DNA from: an uncultured Polaribacter sp.
GTDB lineage: Bacteria > Bacteroidota > Bacteroidia > Flavobacteriales > Flavobacteriaceae
Assembly (NCBI RefSeq): GCF_947501385.1
Contig: NZ_CANMVP010000005.1
Coordinates: forward strand, 118,641 to 182,640
Length of the DNA: 64,000 bases
Direction: 5' to 3'
Below the pieces are notes generated by a model, which had not been told where the DNA came from, did no database searches, and worked only from the letters and a program-made list of their open reading frames with translations. Position numbers and translations under genes: made by a program. How positions within the stretch are numbered: position 1 is the stretch's first letter; every line of letters begins with the position of its first letter. Shown here one piece after another: positions 15,502 through 23,635 of the stretch.

Positions 15502-15987
15502 TTAGTACACTAAATATGCAGCATTACCAATTGCTATACATGCGGTTAAGCATCCTAAAATTAAATCCATTTTGTTGTTTAAAAAAGAAACTGCTGTAAA
15601 ATAAAAAGGAATGGCAAATGCGTTTAAAAGCGATAAAACCAAACCATGTAAAAAAGCGGTAGATTTTTGAATTCTTTCTTTCTTAGGTTGCTTTTTTGAT
15701 TTTATATACATCCTAAAAAAGTTTAGTGATATTAAGAATAAAACTCCTGTTCCTATTTTTTGAATGGTGAGGATATAATCAGAATTATTCATTAAGATAT
15801 TCGCAAAATAGGCTCCAAGGTTCGATTGAAAAATCAATACCAAACAGATTCCGAAAATTAAATACTTCGCAGACTTCAAACCACTTTTTAGGCTAAATTT
15901 AACAACCGTTAAATTCAACATACTTGGTAAAATACTTCCTAGAATAGAAACTGCCGTACCTAACGCGATGTAAATTAATAGATTCAT
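15502..15987 (-). pseudogene. LysE-like paralogue with 45-codon in-frame deletion
   Basis: 161 residues. The first 136 residues align with the neighbouring paralogue (14795-15418) without gaps, sharing LNLTVVKFSLKSG and AFAIPFYFT. After FTAVSFL (near 15580) the sequence jumps straight to NKMDLILGCLTA, the start of the last helix, so 45 codons covering one membrane helix and a loop are missing while the reading frame is kept. The C-terminus is one residue shorter. Loss of an odd number of helices would invert the topology of the tail, so function is doubtful. It could be a shortened but working protein. Confidence 0.6.
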
Positions 15988-16011
15988 AAAATTATTGCAT
16001 CAAAAATACAC

Positions 16012-16039
16012 AAAAAAACGCATCAAATAAATTGATGCG
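16012..16039. terminator. Bidirectional intrinsic terminator
   Basis: CGCATCAA (16019-16026) pairs with TTGATGCG (16032-16039) around a 5-nt loop; seven A residues precede and six T follow, so it works on either strand. On the minus strand it ends the gdhA transcript and insulates the LysE-like genes. Between it and gdhA (16040-16204) lies noncoding DNA with no recognisable element. Confidence 0.8.
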
Positions 16040-16204
16040 CTTTTTTAATTTGAAATGAGAAACCGCTACCCAAGGCTACGAGATATGAAGTAGAGATTTC
16101 TTTTTTATTTCGACGCAGAGCGTAGGGGAACCAGGTCGGCTAGCAAATTTTAATTCATTGCTTCCCTGTACGAAGCTTCGGAATAAAAATTGAGTTTTAC
16201 AAAT

Positions 16205-17560
16205 TTAAATAATTCCTTGCGCTAACATTGCGTCTGCAACTTTTACAAAACCAGCAATATTTGCGCCACTAATGTAATCTACACTTCCGTCTTCTCTTTC
16301 TCCATATTCTACACAAGAGTCATGAATATCTTCCATGATTTCTTTTAATCGATCATCTACTTCTTTACGAGACCAGCTTAATCTTAATGAATTCTGACTC
16401 ATTTCTAATCCAGAAGTAGCAACTCCACCAGCATTCGATGCTTTTCCTGGAGCAAATAAAATTTTTCCTTTCTGAAATTCGTGAATAGCTTCTGGTGTAG
16501 AAGGCATATTTGCACCTTCAGAAACACACATACAACCATTTTTAATCAATTCTTTTGCTTCGTCTCCATTCAACTCATTTTGAGTTGCACATGGTAAAGC
16601 AATATCACACTTTACAGACCAAGGTCTTTCTCCTTCAACATATTTTGCGTTCGGATACTTGTCTACATATTCGCTAATTCTTCCTCTTTTTTTATTTTTG
16701 ATGAACATTACATGCTTCAACTTTTCTGTGCTAATGCCTTCTTCATCTAAAATATAGCCTCCAGAATCTGATAATGTTAAAACAGTTGCGCCTAATTCTA
16801 TAGCTTTTTCTGCTGCGTATTGTGCCACATTTCCAGCACCCGAAATTACTACCGTCTTTCCTTTAAAAGAATCGTCTTTACGCAATAACATATTTTGTGC
16901 AAAATAAACCGTTCCGTAACCTGTTGCTTCTGGTCTAATTAAAGAACCACCCCAAGAAGCACCTTTACCAGTTAAAACTCCAGTAAATTCGTTGTTCAGT
17001 TTTTTATACATTCCAAACATAAAACCAATCTCACGTCCACCAACGCCAATATCTCCAGCAGGTACATCTGTGTTTGGGCCAATATGTCTAAATAATTCGC
17101 TCATAAAAGCATGGCAGAAACGCATAATCTCGTTGTCTGATTTTCCTTTAGGGTCAAAATCTGAACCTCCTTTTCCACCACCCATTGGCAATGTTGTTAA
17201 AGAGTTTTTAAATACTTGTTCAAAAGCTAAAAACTTTAAAATACTAGCATTTACAGATGGGTGAAAACGCAAACCGCCTTTGTATGGGCCAATTGCTGAA
17301 TTCATTTGAATTCTATATCCTCTATTAACTTGCACCTCTCCATCATCATCTACCCAAGAAACTCTAAAAGAAATTAATCTTTCTGGTTCTACCATTCTTA
17401 GTAAAATATTTTTACCGTGGTAAATATCATTTTTAGCAATATAAGGAATTACCGTTTCTGCAACTTCTTGAACTGCTTGTAAAAATTCTGGTTCATGGTT
17501 ATTTCTCTTTTTAACCATTTTCATGAACTCCTTAATTTTTGACTCTATATTCTCAGCCAT
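16205..17560 (-). CDS. gdhA: NADP-type glutamate dehydrogenase
   Basis: Makes glutamate from 2-oxoglutarate and ammonia. 451 residues, the normal length for the hexameric bacterial enzyme. The substrate-binding domain has GYRIQMNSAIGPYKGGLRFH, then LPMGGGKGGSDFDPKGKS (catalytic Lys region) and VPAGDIGVGGREIGFMFG. The nucleotide domain has VVISGAGNVAQYAAEKAIELG, with Ser after the last beta-strand position (TLSDSGG) rather than an acidic residue, which favours NADP. It is divergently arranged with pheS and has its own terminator, so it is likely a single-gene transcript. Confidence 0.96.
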   Translation of the reverse strand: MAENIESKIKEFMKMVKKRNNHEPEFLQAVQEVAETVIPYIAKNDIYHGKNILLRMVEPERLISFRVSWVDDDGEVQVNRGYRIQMNSAIGPYKGGLRFHPSVNASILKFLAFEQVFKNSLTTLPMGGGKGGSDFDPKGKSDNEIMRFCHAFMSELFRHIGPNTDVPAGDIGVGGREIGFMFGMYKKLNNEFTGVLTGKGASWGGSLIRPEATGYGTVYFAQNMLLRKDDSFKGKTVVISGAGNVAQYAAEKAIELGATVLTLSDSGGYILDEEGISTEKLKHVMFIKNKKRGRISEYVDKYPNAKYVEGERPWSVKCDIALPCATQNELNGDEAKELIKNGCMCVSEGANMPSTPEAIHEFQKGKILFAPGKASNAGGVATSGLEMSQNSLRLSWSRKEVDDRLKEIMEDIHDSCVEYGEREDGSVDYISGANIAGFVKVADAMLAQGII

Positions 17561-17729
17561 AATTTTTTATGAATTTAATAAAAATTTTAGACGACAAATA
17601 TAGTTAATTTATGAATTCGCAATTAAAAAATAATTTTTTAATTATTCTTTAGAAGTCTATATTTCAATCGATTTCGAAAGCGGTTGTTGTTTTTTAAATT
17701 TTAGATGGATAAAATTCTACAAAAAACAC

Positions 17730-17737
17730 TAAATTTG
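17730..17737 (+). promoter_or_regulatory. pheS -7 promoter element
   Basis: TAAATTTG matches TAnnTTTG and lies 20 bp before the pheS ATG. No TTG is found at the expected upstream spacing, so the -33 element is weak or absent. Confidence 0.45.
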
Positions 17738-17757
17738 CGCTTTAATTTTACCCGAAA

Positions 17758-18792
17758 ATGTTAGATAAAGTAAAAGAATTGATTGGTGATGTAAAATCGT
17801 TTAATGCAACTACCAAAGATGAAGTTGAAGCGTTTAGAATTAAGTACTTAGGAAGTAAAGGATTGTTAAAAGATTTATTTTCTGAATTTAAAAATGTAGA
17901 CGCTGCAATGCGTAAAGATTTTGGGCAAGCTTTAAACAACTTAAAGCAATCTGCAGAAGGTAAAGTTGCTGAATTAAATGATGCTTTAGACAGCTCTACG
18001 AGTGAAAAATCTTTTTATGGAGATTTAACACGTCCGTCAGAACCTATTGAATTAGGTTCTCGTCATCCAATTTCATTGGTGAAAAATCAAATTATTGACG
18101 TTTTTAATAAAATTGGTTTTACCGTTTCTGAAGGTCCAGAAATTGAAGATGATTGGCATAACTTTACAGCATTAAACTTGCCAGAATATCATCCTGCAAG
18201 AGATATGCAAGACACGTTTTTTATTGAGCAATCCCGAGGAAACTTCGGGACAGATATTTTATTAAGAACACATACTTCTTCTGTACAAGTTCGTTACATG
18301 GAAGAAAACCAACCACCAATTAGAACCATTTCTCCGGGAAGAGTTTTTAGGAATGAAGATATTTCTGCACGTGCGCATTGTATTTTTCATCAAGTGGAAG
18401 GTTTGTATATAGATACTGATGTTTCTTTTGCCGATTTAAAACAAACCCTTTTATACTTTACAAAAGAGATGTTCGGAAAGTCTAAAATCAGATTACGACC
18501 TTCTTATTTTCCATTTACAGAGCCAAGTGCAGAGGTAGATATTTATTGGGGATTAGAAACGGAAACCGATTATAGAATTACCAAAGGAACGGGTTGGTTA
18601 GAGATTATGGGCTGCGGAATGGTAGATCCTAACGTATTGAAAAACGCCAATATAGATCCTACAAAATATTCTGGGTATGCATTCGGAATGGGAATTGAAC
18701 GTATTGCCATGTTGCTATATCAAATACCAGATATTAGAATGTTTTACGAAAATGACAAGCGTTTCTTGGAGCAGTTTAAGTCGGTCTTATAA
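17758..18792 (+). CDS. pheS: Phenylalanine-tRNA ligase alpha subunit
   Basis: Catalytic subunit of the alpha2beta2 synthetase charging tRNA-Phe. 344 residues with the N-terminal coiled coil and class II motifs: motif 2 around [22 protein letters not shown], and motif 3 [17 protein letters not shown] at the C-terminus. Residues 159-165 (SRGNFGT), between DTFFIEQ and [10 protein letters not shown], are extra compared with the family as I know it and coincide with a DNA palindrome at 18232-18250. The beta subunit gene pheT is not in the window. A toxin-antitoxin pair follows, then a conserved small gene that I recall next to pheS in related bacteria. Confidence 0.95.
   Translation: MLDKVKELIGDVKSFNATTKDEVEAFRIKYLGSKGLLKDLFSEFKNVDAAMRKDFGQALNNLKQSAEGKVAELNDALDSSTSEKSFYGDLTRPSEPIELGSRHPISLVKNQIIDVFNKIGFTVSEGPEIEDDWHNFTALNLPEYHPARDMQDTFFIEQSRGNFGTDILLRTHTSSVQVRYMEENQPPIRTISPGRVFRNEDISARAHCIFHQVEGLYIDTDVSFADLKQTLLYFTKEMFGKSKIRLRPSYFPFTEPSAEVDIYWGLETETDYRITKGTGWLEIMGCGMVDPNVLKNANIDPTKYSGYAFGMGIERIAMLLYQIPDIRMFYENDKRFLEQFKSVL
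18232..18250. repeat. REP-like hairpin inside pheS
   Basis: TCCCGAGG pairs with CTTCGGGA around an AAA loop (8-bp stem with one G.T pair). It encodes residues 159-165 of PheS, where a short in-frame insertion relative to the family appears. A TCCCG-type hairpin is also seen in noncoding DNA at 31478-31497. Confidence 0.6.
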
Positions 18793-18922
18793 AAGAAAAA
18801 GCCCATCTTAATCTTCCGAATTCGGCGGCTTCGATCAGTGTAGGCCTCATTAAAAAAATGTGTTATTATAACTTACCCAAAGCGCGAGAAATTTGTTTTC
18901 TTATCAAATTTTTAAATTTTAT

Positions 18923-18953
18923 TTGTCTTTAGTACACTAATTAGTTAACTTTG
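18923..18953 (+). promoter_or_regulatory. Promoter of the toxin-antitoxin pair
   Basis: TTG at 18923-18925 and TAACTTTG at 18946-18953 are 20 bp apart, a good -33/-7 match. The GTG start at 18958 is only 4 bp after the -7 box, so the mRNA is probably leaderless. The 8-bp palindrome AGTTAACT (18944-18951) overlaps the -7 box and could be part of an autorepressor site. Confidence 0.6.
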
Positions 18954-18957
18954 TGGT

Positions 18958-19314
18958 GTGATAAGAAAAGTAATCGCATACAAAGAATATTTCGCTGATT
19001 TTTTTAAAGCTCAAGACGAAAAGGTTCGTGAAAAAATAGGATATGTTTTGGATTTGGTTCGTTTTGAAAGGCAAGTCTCTAAAAAATTCTTTAAATATCT
19101 TGAACATACAGACGGAATTTATGAAGTACGTGTAATTACAGCTTTTAAAAGTATAAGGATTCTTTGCTTTTTTGACGATGGAAATTTAGTGGTACTCATA
19201 AATTGCTTTGTAAAGAAATCTCAAAAAACACCAAAAAAGGAAATTAAGCTTGCGGAAAAATTGAAAAAGGAATACCTAAAAAATAAAAACGACTCATATG
19301 AAAAATGTAACTGA
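18958..19314 (+). CDS. RelE/HigB-like toxin (Gp49-type)
   Basis: 118 residues beginning at GTG. The sequence VREKIGYVLDLVRFERQVSKKFFKYLEHTDGIYEVRV, then SIRILCFFDDGNLVVLINCFVKKSQKTPKKEI, matches the phage Gp49/HigB branch of RelE-fold ribosome-dependent mRNA interferases; the basic C-terminal patch (KKSQKTPKKEIK) is typical of the active surface. Toxin-first order and a 17-bp overlap with a helix-turn-helix gene give the higBA layout. The frame is intact and should encode a working toxin. The pair sits between pheS and its usual companion gene, which suggests later insertion. Confidence 0.85.
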   Translation: MIRKVIAYKEYFADFFKAQDEKVREKIGYVLDLVRFERQVSKKFFKYLEHTDGIYEVRVITAFKSIRILCFFDDGNLVVLINCFVKKSQKTPKKEIKLAEKLKKEYLKNKNDSYEKCN

Positions 19315-19588
19315 TTTTGAAGATATTCTTGTTGAAACATACGGAAAAAAAGGAACTAAAAAGCGTGATAAATATGACGCTGACTCTCTTGCTTTTCGAT
19401 TAGGAGTTATGCTAAAAGAAGCTCGCAAAGAGGCAAATTTAACTCAAGAGCAACTTGCTGAAAGAACTGGAACAAAAAAAAGCTATATATCACGAATTGA
19501 ACGTGGTTTAAGTGATATTCAAGTTTCAACTTATTACAAGCTAATTGAATTAGGACTAGGTAAACATTTAAATATTGAAATAGCCTAA
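19298..19588 (+). CDS. XRE-family antitoxin
   Basis: 96 residues. A Cro/CI-type helix-turn-helix is clear: LKEARKEANLTQEQLAERTGTKKSYISRIERG, about residues 40-70. It would bind and neutralise the toxin encoded by the overlapping upstream ORF and repress the operon promoter at 18923-18953. The N-terminal 35 residues are charged and may be the toxin-binding or flexible part. Confidence 0.85.
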   Translation: MKNVTDFEDILVETYGKKGTKKRDKYDADSLAFRLGVMLKEARKEANLTQEQLAERTGTKKSYISRIERGLSDIQVSTYYKLIELGLGKHLNIEIA

Positions 19589-19595
19589 CCTTAAA

Positions 19596-20051
19596 ATGCT
19601 ATGGCAACGAACTTTAATAAATATTAAAAAAAATTATTCAACAATTTCAGCACGCGTGAAAAAAGACATTAAAATACCAGAAGTTACCAACCTAGAAATG
19701 GCGGTGGTTTACGAATACAACGACATCTACAAAACAGACGATTGGAACGTTTATATCATCAATAATAAAAAAGTTGATTTGGAAATGATGGTGATTGTTT
19801 CCCAAGGATTTTCTGATACAAAAACGACTTCTTTATTGCGTAAAAAAATAGAAAAATTGCCTGCAAATTCTTTTGCAAAAATAGAGTTAATGCAACCTGA
19901 ATTATTCAAACTAAACAACCGTTTTCAAGTTTCTTTTTTTGAAGGAAATACCTTGTATGAAAAAACATTTCTTTTTAAAGAGAATACCCTTAAAGAAGGT
20001 GCTTTAAGAGAAATTCCTGAATTGAAAAAACGTGGAGTTTTAGCAAAGTGA
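19596..20051 (+). CDS. Conserved flavobacterial protein of unknown function, usual pheS neighbour
   Basis: Up to 151 residues; no known domain. A GTG at 19656 (reading KKDIKIPEVTNLEMAVVYEY) is where similarity to relatives I recall begins, so the true product may be 131 residues. It contains conserved-looking WNVYIINNKKVDLEMMVIVSQG and a C-terminal EKTFLFKENTLKEGALREIP. No signal peptide or membrane segment, so probably cytoplasmic. Relatives are sometimes mislabelled as phenylalanyl-tRNA synthetase because of proximity; the sequence shows no synthetase motif. Confidence 0.6.
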   Translation: MLWQRTLINIKKNYSTISARVKKDIKIPEVTNLEMAVVYEYNDIYKTDDWNVYIINNKKVDLEMMVIVSQGFSDTKTTSLLRKKIEKLPANSFAKIELMQPELFKLNNRFQVSFFEGNTLYEKTFLFKENTLKEGALREIPELKKRGVLAK

Positions 20052-20138
20052 TACTTAAATGCAAAGTCGTAAAGTTTTTTGCAGGGTGCGCCAAGGTTTG
20101 CTTTTAAAGCAAAAAATGATATGAATTTGCAATAACAG

Positions 20139-20166
20139 CTTCAAAGATTTTTCTAGAATGACAAAC
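20139..20166 (+). repeat. 28-bp direct repeat, copy 1
   Basis: CTTCAAAGATTTTTCTAGAA followed by TGACAAAC; matches 20232-20259 at 26 of 28 positions, 93 bp apart. Confidence 0.75.
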
Positions 20167-20231
20167 CGTGCGGAAATGCGCAAACCTAATAACATCTCGT
20201 TTGTCACGCTGGAAGCGTCTCTCGCAAATAA

Positions 20232-20259
20232 CTTCAAAGGTTCTTCTAGAATGACAAAC
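20232..20259 (+). repeat. 28-bp direct repeat, copy 2
   Basis: CTTCAAAGGTTCTTCTAGAA followed by TGACAAAC; second copy of the repeat at 20139-20166. Confidence 0.75.
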
Positions 20260-20288
20260 TGATCGGAATTGAAAGTTGTTGATAAATA

Positions 20289-20372
20289 CGCCCGCGTTAG
20301 CGATTGAAACGGCATCCTTTTTGTTTTTCACAAAAAGATATAGTAGAAAGCGCGACCCTTGTGGTAACGCCC
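20289..20372 (-). repeat. Structured interspersed repeat, copy 2
   Basis: On the minus strand it begins with the same 19-nt block GGGCGTTACCACAAGGGTC as copy 1 (524-542), continues with a CTTTTTGTG/CAAAAAG-type stem-loop and ends with TTCAATCGCTAACGC. The stem bases differ from copy 1 but the pairing is kept. Confidence 0.75.
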
Positions 20373-20388
20373 AAATTATTAACATAAG

Positions 20389-20409
20389 ATTCTGAAACAA
20401 GTTCAGAAT
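20389..20409. repeat. TTCTGAA...TTCAGAA palindrome
   Basis: ATTCTGAA and TTCAGAAT arms around a short loop. The inner CTGAAACAAGTTCAG is repeated exactly at 44777-44791. It lies just beyond the antiporter stop and could also act as a weak transcript-end hairpin. Confidence 0.6.
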
Positions 20410-20419
20410 TACGCTTCGC

Positions 20420-21895
20420 TTACCCAAAAAACCCAATCATCAAATACAAAATAGTGGTAATTGCGCCACCAACTAATGCATAAGGCAATTGGGTTTTTAC
20501 ATGGTCTATATGATCACTAGCAGAAGCCATAGAGGAAATGATAGAAGTGTCTGAAATTGGCGAACAATGATCTCCAAAAATTCCTCCTCCTAAAGTCGCA
20601 GCCACAACTATGGTAATATCTGCTCCGTGCATGTTTGCCATAGGAACAGCAATTGCCAACATAATGGCAAAAGTTCCCCAAGAGGTTCCTGTAGAAAACG
20701 CAATAAAAGAACTAATTAGAAAAACTACTGCGGGTAATAACTCTGGCGATAACCACTCTTTTGTAGCATTGGCAACATACACTCCTGTTTCTAATTCTTT
20801 ACAAGCATCACCTATTGCAAAGGCTAATAACATTAACAACGCCAAAGGCATTAACTCGCTGATTCCTTTCAGTGTTAAGTTTACGGCTTCCTTTGGTTTT
20901 AAAATTCCTTGCATAAAATACATGCTTATTGCCACTAAAATTGCTGTAATTACTGCATACAAAACAGATGATGAACCAGAACCTTCGCCAATTGCTTGTG
21001 AAGCACGATTCCAAAATGAGGTGGATGTTGTTACGGCATTCCAACCTGTATAAATCAAGTTGATGGGCATCATTAAAACCATCACCAAAAGTGGCACAAT
21101 CATATTATAAGCTTTCGCTTCAATTCCTTCTTTTGGCGGAAATGAAGTAACTTCATCTGAAACCATTGGTTTAGAACCTTCGTTCATTAACAGACCTGTT
21201 TCTTTGGTTCTTTTTTCGGCTTTTTTCATCAATCCAAAATCTTTTTTTGATAGGATGATAAAAAACAAAATTCCAATTGCCAACAACGGATAAAAATTAT
21301 ATTTAATCGAGGCAATCATTACAGAAAACGGTTTTTCTATACCTTGAGTTAACAACAAACCCATAATAAAAGCGCCCCAAGCATTAAAGGGAATTAAGAT
21401 AGATGAAGGTGCAGAACTAGAATCTGCAATATAAGCGAGTTTTTCACGCGGAATTCCTAACTTATCAAAAATTGGACGGTACAATGTTCCAACGGTTAAA
21501 GAACTAATGCTTGTTTCTACAAATAATAATAGTCCTGTAAAAGCGGCTAAAATTTGCACCATTACTCTGCTATAGCCGGTTTTTTTAGTTTCATATTTCA
21601 CCAATTTTCTATTGATAATGTTTATAAAACCCTCAACTCCCTTAGAATATTGAATAAATATTAACAAAGAACCCACCAAAGCGCTAAACATAATGGTTCT
21701 TGTATTTCCTTTCGATTGAAACACATTTACCATCCCTTCAATCATTGCTAAAGTTCCTTCTAAAGGGTTCCATCCTTTCATAATCAACCAAGAAAACCAG
21801 ATTCCGAATAACAAAGCGATGTACACTTGTTTTGTTCTTAACGCTAAAATGATGGCAACAATGGGAGGTAGTACTGAAAGAAATCCGTATTCCAT
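20420..21895 (-). CDS. NhaC-family Na+/H+ antiporter
   Basis: 491-residue inner-membrane protein with about a dozen hydrophobic segments. Family features include FVETSISSLTVGTLYRPIFD, DSSSAPSSILIPFNAWGAFI and the C-terminal SFIAFSTGTSWGTFAIMLAIAVPMA followed by GGGIFGDHCSPISDTSIISS, all characteristic of NhaC/ArsB-superfamily sodium-proton antiporters. It would export Na+ (or exchange organic acids in some subfamilies), a sensible function in a marine bacterium. It stands alone between a repeat-rich gap and a toxin-antitoxin promoter. Confidence 0.88.
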   Translation of the reverse strand: MEYGFLSVLPPIVAIILALRTKQVYIALLFGIWFSWLIMKGWNPLEGTLAMIEGMVNVFQSKGNTRTIMFSALVGSLLIFIQYSKGVEGFINIINRKLVKYETKKTGYSRVMVQILAAFTGLLLFVETSISSLTVGTLYRPIFDKLGIPREKLAYIADSSSAPSSILIPFNAWGAFIMGLLLTQGIEKPFSVMIASIKYNFYPLLAIGILFFIILSKKDFGLMKKAEKRTKETGLLMNEGSKPMVSDEVTSFPPKEGIEAKAYNMIVPLLVMVLMMPINLIYTGWNAVTTSTSFWNRASQAIGEGSGSSSVLYAVITAILVAISMYFMQGILKPKEAVNLTLKGISELMPLALLMLLAFAIGDACKELETGVYVANATKEWLSPELLPAVVFLISSFIAFSTGTSWGTFAIMLAIAVPMANMHGADITIVVAATLGGGIFGDHCSPISDTSIISSMASASDHIDHVKTQLPYALVGGAITTILYLMIGFFG

Positions 21896-21988
21896 AAGAA
21901 AAGATTTTATTTTTGGGAAAGGTAGTAAATTATTGTTCTTTTTGTAAATCGTTTTAATACATTAAGCTTCCTAACTAAAAATTAAATA

Positions 21989-22019
21989 TTGGAATAATTA
22001 AAAAATAAGTGTAATTTTG
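21989..22019 (+). promoter_or_regulatory. Promoter of the second toxin-antitoxin locus
   Basis: TTG at 21989-21991 and TAATTTTG at 22012-22019, 20 bp apart, fit the Bacteroidota -33/-7 consensus. It lies 22 bp before the ATG of the broken toxin gene, so the promoter is preserved although the first gene is not. Confidence 0.6.
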
Positions 22020-22041
22020 TATCCAAGTAGATACAGTAAAT

Positions 22042-22335
22042 ATGTTTTTTATTGAAAAAACAACTGAATTTGACAAATGACTGAGAAAGCTAAAAGATGT
22101 AAAGACCAAATCGAAAATCTTGTTCAGAATTCAGAAATTAGAAAGCGATGCGCATTTTGGAGACTGCAAACCTGTTGTTGGCACCAGAATTAATGAAATA
22201 CGAATAAATTTTGCCAAAGGTTATCGAATTTATTTTAAAATAAAGAATGGAGAAATAATTATTCTTTTAATTGGTGGAGATAAATCTACACAAAAAACAG
22301 ATATTAAAAAGACGAAAGAAATTTGGAAAAATTGA
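22042..22335 (+). pseudogene. HigB/RelE-type toxin gene with an in-frame TGA
   Basis: Reading from ATG 22042 gives MFFIEKTTEFDK, then TGA (22078-22080), then LRKLKDVKTKSKILFRIQKL and on without interruption to GYRIYFKIKNGEIIILLIGG and DKSTQKTDIKKTKE. The whole matches the addiction-module killer family (TIGR02683-like), in which the residue after FDK/FDx is normally Trp (FDxWLxxLKD). A single TGG to TGA change explains the stop. The rest of the toxin is undamaged. A TTG at 22120 could start a 71-residue C-terminal piece, but that would lack the first helices. Confidence 0.85.
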
Positions 22336-22348
22336 ACAAATCAAAAAT

Positions 22349-22633
22349 ATGGAAACTTCAAAATTTGACGTAGCAGATTATTTAGACAGCAAAGAAATGA
22401 TTGCTGAGTATCTTAATACCGTTTTAGAAGAAGGAGACAATGCAGATATAATAAATGCCATTGGACATATTGCAAAGACCATTGGAATGACTAAAATTTC
22501 AGAAGAAACTGGATTAAGCAGACCTAGTTTGTATAAAGCATTATCCGATGGAGCAAAACCTCAATTTTCAACAATAATGAAAGTTTTAAAAGCTATTGGA
22601 GGACAAGTTCAAATAAACCCAATATCTGCCTAA
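22349..22633 (+). CDS. HigA-like antitoxin (addiction module antidote)
   Basis: 94 residues from ATG 22349: METSKFDVADYLDSKEMIAEYL, then IAKTIGMTKISEETGLSRPSLYKALS, a helix-turn-helix with the TGLSRxSLYKAL signature of the TIGR02684-like antidote family. A longer in-frame reading from 22271 overlaps the toxin by 65 bp and adds residues that are only the toxin tail in another frame. The gene is intact, so the cell would keep immunity and probably DNA binding while its partner toxin is interrupted. Confidence 0.85.
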   Translation: METSKFDVADYLDSKEMIAEYLNTVLEEGDNADIINAIGHIAKTIGMTKISEETGLSRPSLYKALSDGAKPQFSTIMKVLKAIGGQVQINPISA

Positions 22634-22644
22634 AAATAATTTTT

Positions 22645-23187
22645 ATGTCTAAATTCTATACAAAACTTACATCAAGGCTTCAAAAGTTTATCGAAGCACA
22701 AAAAATATTCTTTGTCGCTACTGCACCAAATTCAGGAAGAATTAATCTTTCTCCTAAAGGAATGGATTCTTTTAGAGTTGTTGATGAAAACCGTGTTTTA
22801 TGGTTGAATGTTACAGGAAGTGGGAACGAAACTGCTGCACATTTGCTAGAAAACAAGCGTATTACCATTATGTTTTGTGCTTTTGAAGGTGCGCCAAATA
22901 TTTTACGTTTGTACGGAAAAGGGAAAGAGATAAAAGAAGGTGATGCTTCTTGGGATGCATTAATTTCTTTGTTTCCAAAAACCCCAGGAACGCGTCAAAT
23001 TTTTGATATTAACATAGAATCTGCGCAAACTTCTTGCGGCATGTCGATTCCGTATTTTGAGTACAAAGAAGAAAGAAATCAATTGAATGATTGGGCAGCA
23101 GAACAAGGCAAAGAAGGAATAAAAACCTATTGGGAAAACAGGAATCAAACAAGCATTGACGGTTTACCAACCAAAATTTTAGAGTAA
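22645..23187 (+). CDS. Pyridoxamine 5'-phosphate oxidase family protein
   Basis: 180 residues of split-barrel flavin-binding fold: QKIFFVATAPNSGRINLSPKGMDSF, VLWLNVTGSGNETAAHLLENKRITIMFCAFEGAPNILRLYGKG. This matches the PNPOx-like (general stress FMN-binding) family and not the true PdxH, whose C-terminal substrate motif is missing. It probably binds FMN, F420-like cofactor or haem; the reaction is unknown. It starts 11 bp after the antitoxin stop and may be carried on the same transcript. Confidence 0.8.
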   Translation: MSKFYTKLTSRLQKFIEAQKIFFVATAPNSGRINLSPKGMDSFRVVDENRVLWLNVTGSGNETAAHLLENKRITIMFCAFEGAPNILRLYGKGKEIKEGDASWDALISLFPKTPGTRQIFDINIESAQTSCGMSIPYFEYKEERNQLNDWAAEQGKEGIKTYWENRNQTSIDGLPTKILE

Positions 23188-23200
23188 AAAGTTATAATTT

Positions 23201-23635
23201 TTAAACGCTATCTACTTTTTTTATTGCAACTATAAAATCGTTTAACTCGTTGTTATTTATCACTAAATGAATCGCCTCATCACACACTTTTTCTACATTA
23301 TCTATAGGAAAATGCAAACCAATAGCAATTTTTCGCATCAATTCAACTTCAATTAATTTAGCTTCTCCATCTACTAAAATCATTTTAGCCAAACGATACA
23401 AACGCTCTATTCTTTCCTCATAACTTGCAGGCGGGTTTATTGGAAATTTTTCAGGATTGTTTAAAATTACAGAAAACTCTTCTAAGGTGATATTTAAATT
23501 TATTCCAGCTCTAATTAGTAATTTTGTTTCACCATCACTAATTTTTCCATCTACTTTTGCAATTTTTACAATATTGGCAAAATGACCAATTTCTTGTTTG
23601 TGTTTTCCTGTAGAATATAAATCTGATATTGCCAT
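23201..23635 (-). CDS. TerB-like protein
   Basis: 144 all-helical residues. Two halves each carry an acidic KVDGKISDGET / LVDGEAKLIEVE motif, the metal-binding pattern of TerB-family (tellurite-resistance-associated) domains: IVKIAKVDGKISDGETKLL and LAKMILVDGEAKLIEVELM. No other ter genes are nearby, so a stand-alone role, perhaps metal or envelope stress, is all that can be said. Convergent with the PNPOx-like gene (13 bp apart). Confidence 0.7.
   Translation of the reverse strand: MAISDLYSTGKHKQEIGHFANIVKIAKVDGKISDGETKLLIRAGINLNITLEEFSVILNNPEKFPINPPASYEERIERLYRLAKMILVDGEAKLIEVELMRKIAIGLHFPIDNVEKVCDEAIHLVINNNELNDFIVAIKKVDSV

Larger units (their letters stand above)
20052..20419. other. Repeat-filled intergenic region
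   Basis: 368 bp without a gene. It packs a pair of 28-bp direct repeats (20139-20166 and 20232-20259), the second copy of the structured repeat (20289-20372) and a TTCTGAA/TTCAGAA palindrome (20389-20409). The open frames here have no codon character and cross the repeats. This looks like a landing zone for short repeats between convergent genes. Confidence 0.7.

Noticed and set aside
16040..16204. Possible RNA gene downstream of gdhA
   Set aside because: Some C+G-rich words but no tRNA cloverleaf, no covarying stems and no known motif recognised.
20055..20436. Two minus-strand ORFs in the repeat-rich gap
   Set aside because: They run across interspersed repeats and show no protein-like composition.
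22120..22335. A 71-residue ORF starting from TTG as an independent toxin
   Set aside because: It is the C-terminal part of the interrupted toxin; the upstream in-frame sequence to 22042 matches the same family.
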